8,607 nucleotides of DNA, from the NCBI GenBank assembly GCA_021812785.1, contig JAKAMR010000093.1, forward strand, positions 1-8,607, written 5' to 3'. Below, one piece after another: positions 1 to 4,987 of this stretch. The DNA is from Nitrospirota bacterium (GTDB lineage Bacteria > Nitrospirota > Thermodesulfovibrionia > Thermodesulfovibrionales > JdFR-88). Both the position numbers and the translations under genes were made by a program. How positions within the stretch are numbered: the first letter of the stretch is position 1; each line of letters opens with the position of its first letter. The notes below the pieces were generated by a model. It was not told the DNA's origin. It did not search any database and saw nothing but the letters and a program-made list of their open reading frames with translations.

Positions 1-209
1 GATCTGTGAACCTGCACGGGCAAATAGACGGCATCCATGCCGCAAAAGAGATAACAAACCGGTCTTTCATCCCGGTTGTCTTTATGACCGGATACGAGGT
101 GGAAAAAATAAGGGAACAGCTGGAGAGCATGGAGCTTTCAGGGCAGTTCCATATATTGAGCAAGCCCATAGACCTGGGAAGCCTGGAAACCATTCTGGCC
201 TCCCTTTGA
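1..209 (+). CDS. Response regulator receiver domain, C-terminal fragment (5' end outside window)
   Basis: The reading frame is already open at the left edge and ends at TGA 207-209, so only about the last 68 residues are present. The segment DGIHAAKEI followed by IPVVFMTGYE and then ILSKPID matches the second half of a CheY-like receiver. It contains the alpha-3 region, the beta-4 strand ending in the conserved Thr (FMTGY), and the beta-5 Lys-Pro pair (SKP) that contacts the phosphorylation site. The phosphoacceptor Asp lies upstream and is not visible. The protein ends about 14 residues after the KP motif, so no output domain follows; it is either a stand-alone receiver or the C-terminal receiver of a hybrid kinase. 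The DGI..A.EI pattern is typical of receivers that follow PAS/histidine-kinase modules. The GTG at position 6 is an internal Val, not a start. Confidence 0.85.
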   Translation, partial: SVNLHGQIDGIHAAKEITNRSFIPVVFMTGYEVEKIREQLESMELSGQFHILSKPIDLGSLETILASL

Positions 210-319
210 CCGGGGCTCCAGGACCCGCCGGGAGGATTTTAAATGAGCCCTGCCTGATTTTTAACTGGTATATTATCCTATGGGTTGGGTATCGGCCGGA
301 ACAATAAGAACAAAAAAAT
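210..319. other. Intergenic stretch between receiver gene and MFS gene
   Basis: About 110 bases with no supported gene. It holds a possible extended -10 promoter (listed separately). A well-placed GGGAGG at 230-235 precedes an ATG at 243 that reaches a stop after four codons. I see no strong hairpin-plus-T-tract terminator after the receiver stop. Confidence 0.5.
266..274 (+). promoter_or_regulatory. Possible extended -10 promoter for the MFS gene
   Basis: TGGTATATT fits an extended -10 (TG, one base, then a five-of-six match to TATAAT). No good -35 is present at 16-18 bases upstream, which extended -10 promoters tolerate. It would start transcription near 281, ahead of all candidate starts of the transporter gene. 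The same TGn-TATAAT style recurs at 4960 and 8334. Confidence 0.35.
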
Positions 320-1570
320 TTGCATTCCCGGCGTGCAGCCGTCCCGGAAAAATTGTCCGCGGCGAGCGGTGACCGCCTGCCTCTTCCAGTCCGCCGCCTG
401 ATGGCTGCGCGCGCGGCGCGCAGCCTTGGCCAGGGCGCGCTGGTTGCGGCCTTTACGCTATATTTGCATGCCATGAAGTGGACCGCCCCCGAGATAGGGG
501 CGGTGCTTTCCGCCGCGCTTTTAATAGGGGCCGCGCTTACGCTTGCAGTCGGCCCGCTCAGCGACCGCCGGGGGCGCAGGCGCTTCCTCCTTGTGTATGA
601 GGCCATTCAGGCGGGGGCCGCCGCGCTGGCCCTGGCTACCGCCTGGCCTCCGGCGCTGGTTCTGGCGGCCATAGCGGGCGGGTTCGGCCGGGGGGCAAAC
701 GGGAGCGCCGGGCCCTTTGCGCCCCTAGAGCAGGCTTGGCTGGCCCAGGCCCTGCCCGCCCATAGGCTTGGAAGCGTGTTCAGCATGAATGCCGCCATCG
801 GTTTTGCAGGCATGGCGCTGGGGGCGCTGCTTGCAGGCTGTGTGCATTTTCTGACCGTCCCGCTTGGCGCGGTGCTTGCCTACCGGCCGCTTTTTTTCCT
901 CTCTCTGGCCGGCTCGGTGTCCGCCTTCCTGCTTATCGCCAGCCTGAGCGAGCCGCCCGTTGCGCCTTTGGCCAGGGGCGGGGAAGGGCATATGGAGCGG
1001 CGCAGGGAAAACCGCATGCTGGCGCGCCTGGTAGTGGCCAACTCCGTCAACGGGCTTGGCATAGGGATGGTGGCCCCGCTTATCGCATACTGGTTTGCGC
1101 TCCGCTTTCATCACGGCCCGGGCTCAATCGGCCCGGCCCTGGCGGCAAGCTTCCTTCTGGGCGGCCTGGGCTCCGCGCTGGTTGCGCGGCTGACGGCGCG
1201 GCACGGGTTGATAAGGCCGGTGATCGTCATGAGGGGCCTGGGCCTGTTTATTTTTCTGCTGGTGCCGCTGGTGCCGTGGTTTGCCCTCTCGGCTGCCCTG
1301 TATGCGCTCCGGACGGGCTCCAACCAGGGGACCGCCGGGGTGCGCCAGGCGCTTGTTGCGGGGCTTACACGCAACAGGCGGGGGCTGGCCGCCAGCCTGC
1401 AGAACGTTTCCATCCAGGTGCCGCGGGCCGTGGGCCCGCTTATCTCCGGGTTCATGCTGCATGCGGGCATGCTGCGGATGCCCTTCTTCATAGCCATAGG
1501 CCTGCAGGGCGCTTATCTGGTCCTTTACGCATGGTTTTTCCGAGGACGCGCGCTGGCTTCTGCGGAATAG
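320..1570 (+). CDS. MFS transporter (12-TM type), substrate unknown
   Basis: Up to 416 residues, very hydrophobic, with two halves of about six helices each, as in the major facilitator superfamily of inner-membrane secondary transporters. The diagnostic MFS motif A lies between helices 2 and 3 at about residues 78-88 (GPLSDRRGRRR). A charged cytoplasmic loop (GGEGHMERRRENR) separates the halves near residue 220. The opening ARAARSLGQGALVAAF is shared by a widespread uncharacterised MFS group. The second half contains the charged stretch TRNRRG before the last helices. The start is uncertain: TTG 320 has no clear Shine-Dalgarno, TTG 353 has a weak GGA five bases upstream, and ATG 401 sits almost against helix 1. 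I keep the longest form as an upper bound. Arg is mostly CGN here, unlike the AGG-rich barrel gene downstream. Substrate cannot be inferred from the neighbours. Confidence 0.85.
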   Translation: MHSRRAAVPEKLSAASGDRLPLPVRRLMAARAARSLGQGALVAAFTLYLHAMKWTAPEIGAVLSAALLIGAALTLAVGPLSDRRGRRRFLLVYEAIQAGAAALALATAWPPALVLAAIAGGFGRGANGSAGPFAPLEQAWLAQALPAHRLGSVFSMNAAIGFAGMALGALLAGCVHFLTVPLGAVLAYRPLFFLSLAGSVSAFLLIASLSEPPVAPLARGGEGHMERRRENRMLARLVVANSVNGLGIGMVAPLIAYWFALRFHHGPGSIGPALAASFLLGGLGSALVARLTARHGLIRPVIVMRGLGLFIFLLVPLVPWFALSAALYALRTGSNQGTAGVRQALVAGLTRNRRGLAASLQNVSIQVPRAVGPLISGFMLHAGMLRMPFFIAIGLQGAYLVLYAWFFRGRALASAE

Positions 1571-1660
1571 AACCGGCCCTGGATTTGAATTTTGGAAAGG
1601 GGTAGCTTATCCGCAATACGAATGAAAACGGGCAGCGGCGTTTTGCTTTTTACAGGGAAG

Positions 1661-1690
1661 CCACTGGACCCCGGCTTTCGCCGGGGTGAC
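1661..1690. repeat. Short palindromic intergenic repeat (GC hairpin)
   Basis: CCCCGGC (1669-1675), a TTTC loop, then GCCGGGG (1680-1686) form a perfect 7-bp stem, flanked by CTGGA and GTGAC. This closely resembles the short interspersed palindromes (TTCCGGCTTTCGCCGGAA type) that are scattered between genes in many proteobacterial and related genomes. It could also act as a 3'-end stabiliser or terminator-like structure for the transporter transcript, but no T-tract follows. Confidence 0.55.
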
Positions 1691-1760
1691 TGAATGGAGG
1701 CATAATGTCTATTCTATTTTGGGAGCATTAATAATTCAGGCAGCATTATTGGGCAGTTAG

Positions 1761-1790
1761 CCGTCATTCCGGTTTGTCCGGAATCGATCC
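1761..1790. repeat. Second short palindromic intergenic repeat
   Basis: ATTCCGG (1766-1772), a TTTGT loop, then CCGGAAT (1778-1784) form a 7-bp stem preceded by GTC. It has the same style as the hairpin at 1669-1686, and the GTCA flank points the opposite way, so the two may be inverted members of one dispersed family. Confidence 0.55.
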
Positions 1791-1821
1791 CGGCAAGCCG
1801 TCATATAAGTCCGGTGCAGCA

Positions 1822-1854
1822 TTTTGACGTTTCCAGGCACTTTTTTTGACGTTT
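1822..1854. repeat. Tandem direct repeat TTTTGACGTTT, 22-bp period
   Basis: TTTTGACGTTT occurs exactly at 1822-1832 and again at 1844-1854. The 22-bp period is about two helical turns, so both copies face the same side of the DNA. Relative to the predicted sigma-54 start at 1938 they lie at about -116 and -94, inside the usual range for enhancer-binding-protein sites. The second copy is also part of a small dyad, TGAC...GTCA (1847-1861). Confidence 0.4.
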
Positions 1855-1911
1855 TTTGTCATGCCGCTCTGAGATACCTCCGTAACCCCCGGTAAATCCG
1901 GCGTTTTGTTC

Positions 1912-1928
1912 TGGCACAGATCATGCAT
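1912..1928 (+). promoter_or_regulatory. Sigma-54 (RpoN) -24/-12 promoter candidate
   Basis: TGGCAC (1912-1917), five bases, then ATGCAT (1923-1928) matches the consensus TGGCAC-N5-TTGCW with one mismatch and has the required GG-N10-GC spacing. It would initiate near 1938 and produce a 67-base leader before the L,D-transpeptidase start. Sigma-54 promoters need an ATP-dependent enhancer-binding protein; no such gene is in the window. Confidence 0.5.
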
Positions 1929-1937
1929 TAACTCTTG

Positions 1938-1960
1938 AAGCCTGCTGAAACAGGCTTTTT
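1938..1960 (+). terminator. Stem-loop plus T5: 5'-leader hairpin or intrinsic terminator
   Basis: AAGCCTG (1938-1944), loop CTGAAA, CAGGCTT (1951-1957), running into a T5 tract (1956-1960). By shape it is a weak intrinsic terminator on the plus strand. It begins exactly where the sigma-54 candidate would start transcription, so it could instead be a 5'-terminal stabilising hairpin or an attenuator. It may also stop read-through from the transporter side. Confidence 0.45.
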
Positions 1961-2004
1961 GATGGTCTTCAGGCGAGGCGGGCTGTCTTTGAGAGGAGAT
2001 TAGA

Positions 2005-2550
2005 TTGCGGCGAATGTTTTTTTGTCTTTTTATCATCATTTTTTCTCCCGGTCTTGCTTTGTCCGCCCCTTCCGCCCAGTCCGCCTCGCCTGATCATCAT
2101 GCCTCTGTCCTGAACAAGTCTTTTGCAGAGGCGCCCTGCGGCAGGCAGGAAAGCTGCATAATCGTGGACACCGCGCTCCATCTTTTGTGGATCTGCCAGG
2201 ACGGCAGGGACATTGAGAGGTTCAGGGTGTCGCTTGGGCGCGGCGGAGTGGACAAAACGAGACGCGGTGACGGAAAGACGCCGCTTGGCGAGTATTATCT
2301 GGGCAACCCCAGACCGTCTCCCCGTTTCGGGACCTTTATCCCTATCGGCTATCCGACGCCAAGACAGAGGGCGGAGGGCTATTCGGGCGGCGATGTGGGC
2401 GTGCACGGGCCCTCGCACATCTATAGATGGTTTGAAAACATAGATAACGATTGGACCCTTGGGTGCATCGCCGTCAGGTCCGGACAGGACATCTCTGAGA
2501 TTGCCGGATGGGTGAGGAGGCACCGCGGAAGCAGGATACTTATCAGGTGA
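2005..2550 (+). CDS. Periplasmic L,D-transpeptidase (YkuD-fold) family protein
   Basis: 181 residues. The TTG start is chosen because GAGAGGAG (1991-1998) sits six bases upstream; the ATG nine bases later is too far from it. Residues 1-20 form a signal peptide (Arg-rich start, hydrophobic core, cleavage near ALSA). The mature part is one YkuD domain: IIVDTALHLLWI opens it, RRGDGKTPLGEY is the conserved GD..TP.G motif near 87-97, and His134 (GVHGP) and Cys154 (WTLGCIAV) are the expected catalytic pair. The classical SHGC motif is TLGC here, as in related WTxGCIA enzymes. The family acts on meso-diaminopimelate stem peptides of peptidoglycan, forming 3-3 cross-links, attaching proteins to the wall, or (YafK/DpaA-like members) cutting such links; the sequence does not say which. 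Cys45 and Cys51 could form a disulfide. The next gene, 89 bases downstream, encodes an outer-membrane barrel, so an envelope role is likely. Confidence 0.85.
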   Translation: MRRMFFCLFIIIFSPGLALSAPSAQSASPDHHASVLNKSFAEAPCGRQESCIIVDTALHLLWICQDGRDIERFRVSLGRGGVDKTRRGDGKTPLGEYYLGNPRPSPRFGTFIPIGYPTPRQRAEGYSGGDVGVHGPSHIYRWFENIDNDWTLGCIAVRSGQDISEIAGWVRRHRGSRILIR

Positions 2551-2556
2551 ACTTGC

Positions 2557-2584
2557 TGATCCCCGCAGCTTGTACGGGGGTGAT
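2557..2584. repeat. Intercistronic GC-rich hairpin
   Basis: CCCCG (2561-2565) pairs with CGGGG (2575-2579). The flanking GATC on each side can extend the stem past a two-base bulge. It looks like a decayed member of the CCCCGCAGC-type palindromes common between genes in some genomes. No T-tract follows directly, so it would more likely affect mRNA stability or relative expression than terminate. Confidence 0.4.
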
Positions 2585-2639
2585 CCATTGCAGCCGTTTT
2601 TTCCCGGAAGCAAATATGGAGGAGGAGAAGAGGTAAAGA

Positions 2640-3422
2640 ATGTTCAAAAGGTTTTTGTTTTTTCCGGTTTTCTTTTTTTTATGCGCCATGTTTTTAGGGG
2701 CCGGAAGTGCAGCGTGGGCCAGCCAGCCGGCCATAGAGCTTGAAGGGCTCTACTGGATGCCCAGTCTGAGCGGCCACGTCCAGGTCTTCGACTCGTCTGC
2801 CGTGGCAACGGACATCGATCTGAAAAACGACCTCATGATGGGCAACAAGGATTTCCCGGAGGTGAGGCTCATATGGCATACAGGGGAAGACAGCTGGCTC
2901 AGGCTTTCCTATATCCATCTTTCCTATAGCGGTGACAATCCGGACCTGTCCACGCCGATAGTCTTTAGCGGCCACACTTACGATGTGAACAGCCATGTCA
3001 CAAGCTCCCTCAAGCTGGACTATGCAAGCCTTGGGTGGGCCTGGCAGTTCATAAACATTAAAAACGTCCTGAAATTCGGCACGCTCCTGTCGGCAAAGGG
3101 TTTTTGGACCAGCGCCTCCATAGATGACCTTACCGCAGGGGTGAGCGAGTCCAAGAACATGGACTTTGGCCTCCCCACAATAGGCGCGGCCCTGGACATA
3201 AGGCCTGTCAGGCCCGTTGATGTGTTCGGGGAGTTCTCGTGGATAACGGCCGGGAAGTACGGACACCTCTATGACGCCGAAGGCGGACTGAAGATAACGC
3301 CTTTCAGGTATCTGAGCATCCTTGGGGGCTACAGGATATTCGATATGACAGCCAAGGACAATTCAGATTTTGCCAGTGTCAGGTTCGAGGGGCCGTTTGC
3401 CGGGGCATCCTTAAGGTTTTAA
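2640..3422 (+). CDS. Small outer-membrane beta-barrel protein
   Basis: 260 residues, starting at ATG with a purine-rich GGAGGAGGAG just upstream (about 2618-2628). Residues 1-27 are a signal peptide with a Phe-rich core and AWA|SQ cleavage. The mature protein alternates polar and hydrophobic residues in short strands (RLSYIHLSYSG, LKLDYASLGWAW, VDVFGEFSWI, LSILGGYRIF). It ends in Leu-Arg-Phe with the terminal aromatic residue typical of BAM-inserted barrels. The size suits an 8- to 10-stranded OmpA/OmpW-like barrel. The pattern WMPSLSG...TDIDLKNDL followed by PEVRLIWH resembles a family of uncharacterised outer-membrane proteins known from deltaproteobacteria. All nine Arg codons are AGG. It lies 89 bases after the L,D-transpeptidase gene and is probably co-transcribed with it. 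Function beyond an outer-membrane location is not inferable. Confidence 0.8.
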   Translation: MFKRFLFFPVFFFLCAMFLGAGSAAWASQPAIELEGLYWMPSLSGHVQVFDSSAVATDIDLKNDLMMGNKDFPEVRLIWHTGEDSWLRLSYIHLSYSGDNPDLSTPIVFSGHTYDVNSHVTSSLKLDYASLGWAWQFINIKNVLKFGTLLSAKGFWTSASIDDLTAGVSESKNMDFGLPTIGAALDIRPVRPVDVFGEFSWITAGKYGHLYDAEGGLKITPFRYLSILGGYRIFDMTAKDNSDFASVRFEGPFAGASLRF

Positions 3423-3442
3423 AGTTAAATTCGATCATTTGC

Positions 3443-3461
3443 CCGGGCTACAGGTTCCCGG
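3443..3461. terminator. Hairpin between convergent barrel genes (weak)
   Basis: CCGGG (3443-3447) and CCCGG (3457-3461) can pair around a nine-base loop at the 3' end of the minus-strand barrel gene, next to the 25-base gap between the two convergent stops. There is no clear U-tract on either strand, so terminator function is a guess. Confidence 0.25.
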
Positions 3462-4872
3462 AAAGCTGAACCATAATCTCGTTGCCGCCGTAGGAGCCGT
3501 GCCTGATGACGGAAAAATTGTAGTTATAGGCTATCTGCAGGCGTGTGCCAAGAAAAAAGCCGGTTGTTATCCGTGTGCCCACGGAGGACATGAAACTGTT
3601 TTTTTTCACCGGGCCGCTTTCTGTTTCCCTCAGCCGGTCAAGCCATCCCGCGGCGGCATCAAGGGCCAGGTAGGTGAAAAAAAAAGGCTCATACCGGTAT
3701 TCGCCGGTCAGAATTGCGTAATGATGGGGGAAGAACTCCCAGATCGCCGCACCGGGCAGCACAGGAATCCAGGTGGAGCCGTATTCCTCTCCCATGGGGT
3801 CCGGCCCTCCGCCCACGCGTGGCGCGGAGAACCGGTCCAGGTGATAGCCGGCGCCGCCGTTTATGGAGGCTATAAGGCGCTGGCGGCTGCTTTTTGTCCA
3901 AGGCGCTCCGCCTGCCCGCAGAAAGTAGCCGGTAAAGGAAACATAATCGCGCCCCTGGTCCGCCTTTTCCGCGCCATCCTCGCCCCAGTCCCGCCAGTTG
4001 GTGCGGCGCCCGTAAACAAGGTCGAGCCCGGCGGCATATCCCTCGTGCGCGAGCTTCAGGATGTTTCGCTTCAGGCTGTCCAGGCGGACCTGCAGATGGG
4101 CACGGAGCTCCGGGGTATTTTCCGGGACCTCGAAGCCGGCGCCGGTATCGGACCCTCTGCCAAAATAAAGAAAGCCCGGCTCCAGCGTAAGGTCGGCCGC
4201 AAACATGTTGTCCTGCTGCCCGGGGCGAAGCTGACGGCGGTAGCCAACCCCGAACCCGGCCCTCACATACCCCCATAAGAGCTCCTCGGATTTAAGCTCT
4301 CTTCCGTCCACTAGCTCTGCCCTGGCCAGAGGCAAAGTGAAATTGCTGAAGGTAAGCACGGCTTCCATCCCCCCCCCGCGGAGAGACGGTTTTTTTTGGT
4401 TTTGTTTCACGTTAATCCGCCGGGCCCAGAAGATGTCGTCATAAACCCCGGAGATATCGGCGCGAAAGAGGTGCGCGCTGTCTGGGTGCCGCCAAAAATA
4501 AAGGCTTCCAAAGGGCATGAACTCGTTTCCTTCCGGAGGAGGCCCGGCCATATCTAGCCCCGCGTCCCAGGAGGATATGGAGCGCGTGTCAAAAGGGGCA
4601 ATGACTATCTGCCTGCCAAACACCTTGCCTTTGAAACCCTCCCCGAAAAGGGGCGTGTGATAGCCTGCGGGACCGGCCTGAAGAGTATCAACCGGTGCGG
4701 CAGCACCGCCGGCCCAGGCGGCGGTATTGAAGGCCAGGGGAAATAAGGTGAATGCGAGAAGCCGGAAAAATATCCTGTAAGGAGATGGCGGGCATCCGGG
4801 CCGGCCGCCCGGGATTTTTTTCCGCAAGGTGGTCTCTGCCGGAGCGGGCCGGGCATGCCCGTTTGGTCTCAT
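3448..4872 (-). CDS. Predicted large outer-membrane beta-barrel protein, unknown family
   Basis: 474 residues from ATG 4872 (TTG 4878 lies just upstream). A 33-residue Pro/Arg-rich leader precedes the hydrophobic core FFRLLAFTLFPLAF and an AWA|GG cleavage site at about 54. A start at TTG 4827 (MRKKIPGG) would give a normal-length signal peptide. No start has a strong Shine-Dalgarno. The mature protein is rich in short alternating amphipathic strands (FFFTYLALDAAAGWL, IQVR-like HLQVRL, LQIAYNYNFSVI) and Gly/Asp/Asn turns, as in outer-membrane barrels of roughly 14-18 strands. The final residue is Leu rather than the common Phe. I do not recognise the family. It contains a G9 run (4369-4377) encoding three Gly, A8 runs (4390-4397 and 3599-3606) and a T9 run (3677-3685), all in frame here. 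It converges on the smaller barrel gene, is transcribed separately, and diverges from the dehydrogenase gene. Confidence 0.7.
   Translation of the reverse strand: MRPNGHARPAPAETTLRKKIPGGRPGCPPSPYRIFFRLLAFTLFPLAFNTAAWAGGAAAPVDTLQAGPAGYHTPLFGEGFKGKVFGRQIVIAPFDTRSISSWDAGLDMAGPPPEGNEFMPFGSLYFWRHPDSAHLFRADISGVYDDIFWARRINVKQNQKKPSLRGGGMEAVLTFSNFTLPLARAELVDGRELKSEELLWGYVRAGFGVGYRRQLRPGQQDNMFAADLTLEPGFLYFGRGSDTGAGFEVPENTPELRAHLQVRLDSLKRNILKLAHEGYAAGLDLVYGRRTNWRDWGEDGAEKADQGRDYVSFTGYFLRAGGAPWTKSSRQRLIASINGGAGYHLDRFSAPRVGGGPDPMGEEYGSTWIPVLPGAAIWEFFPHHYAILTGEYRYEPFFFTYLALDAAAGWLDRLRETESGPVKKNSFMSSVGTRITTGFFLGTRLQIAYNYNFSVIRHGSYGGNEIMVQLSGNL
4369..4397 (-). repeat. Adjacent G9 and A8 homopolymer runs inside the barrel gene
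   Basis: Read on the coding strand, A8 (4397-4390, in the Gln-Lys-Lys codons) is followed 12 bases later by G9 (4377-4369, three Gly codons, about residues 166-168). Gain or loss of one G brings a stop at 4294-4292 or 4313-4311 respectively, within about 30 codons. Such tracts are prone to slippage. Confidence 0.9.
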
Positions 4873-4899
4873 AATCAAATGATATCACCGGTTATGCGC

Positions 4900-4922
4900 G
4901 CCGGAAAAACTTTTTCACCGGC
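4900..4922. promoter_or_regulatory. Dyad-symmetric site in divergent intergenic region
   Basis: GCCGGAAAAA (4900-4909) and TTTTTC-A-CCGGC (4911-4922) form a near-perfect dyad centred at 4910, with one extra A on the right arm. It sits between the divergent barrel and dehydrogenase genes and could be an operator for either. On the minus strand, TATCAT (4884-4879) is a possible -10 very close to the barrel start. Confidence 0.3.
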
Positions 4923-4959
4923 CGGTTTTGTCATGACGGGAAAGGGCTTGCCCGGACTC

Positions 4960-4968
4960 TGCTAGAAT
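4960..4968 (+). promoter_or_regulatory. Possible extended -10 promoter for the dehydrogenase
   Basis: TGCTAGAAT matches an extended -10 with five of six bases of TATAAT. No good -35 is seen at normal spacing. It would start transcription near 4975, leaving a very short leader that still contains the AAGGAGG ribosome site (4977-4983). Confidence 0.35.
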
Positions 4969-4987
4969 TTGATCGCAAGGAGGCCAC

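Larger units (their letters stand above)
1571..2004. other. 434-base non-coding region with repeats and regulatory signals
   Basis: No convincing gene on either strand. The minus-strand open frame at 1764-2039 is low-complexity, crosses the palindromic repeats and the L,D-transpeptidase start, and resembles nothing I know. The region contains two stem-loop repeats, a 22-base-spaced direct repeat, a sigma-54 promoter candidate and a stem-loop at the predicted 5' end of the next transcript, each listed separately. Confidence 0.7.

Noticed and set aside
243..257. Four-codon start-stop frame behind GGGAGG
   Set aside because: A good ribosome site but too short to support; nothing in the context suggests translational coupling.
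1764..2039. Minus-strand open frame of 91 codons in the intergenic region
   Set aside because: It crosses a palindromic repeat, the sigma-54 candidate and the start of the L,D-transpeptidase gene; composition is not protein-like and no domain is recognisable.
2576..2595. Second sigma-54-like element before the small barrel gene
   Set aside because: TTGCA is present with GG-N10-GC spacing, but the -24 part reads GGGGTG instead of TGGCAC and is created by the hairpin arm.
1969..2613. Minus-strand open frame of 214 codons opposite the L,D-transpeptidase
   Set aside because: The plus-strand gene has intact catalytic motifs, signal peptide and ribosome site; the opposite frame is a shadow of GC-rich coding sequence.
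3689..4276. Second minus-strand frame inside the barrel gene as a possible phase-shifted product
   Set aside because: Single-base gain or loss at the G9 run reaches stops at 4294-4292 or 4313-4311 before this frame begins, so slippage there would truncate the protein rather than produce this frame.
3439..4278. Plus-strand open frame of 279 codons
   Set aside because: It lies opposite the barrel gene on the minus strand, which has a signal peptide and beta-strand pattern. The plus-strand product is low-complexity, starts without a ribosome site and resembles no family.
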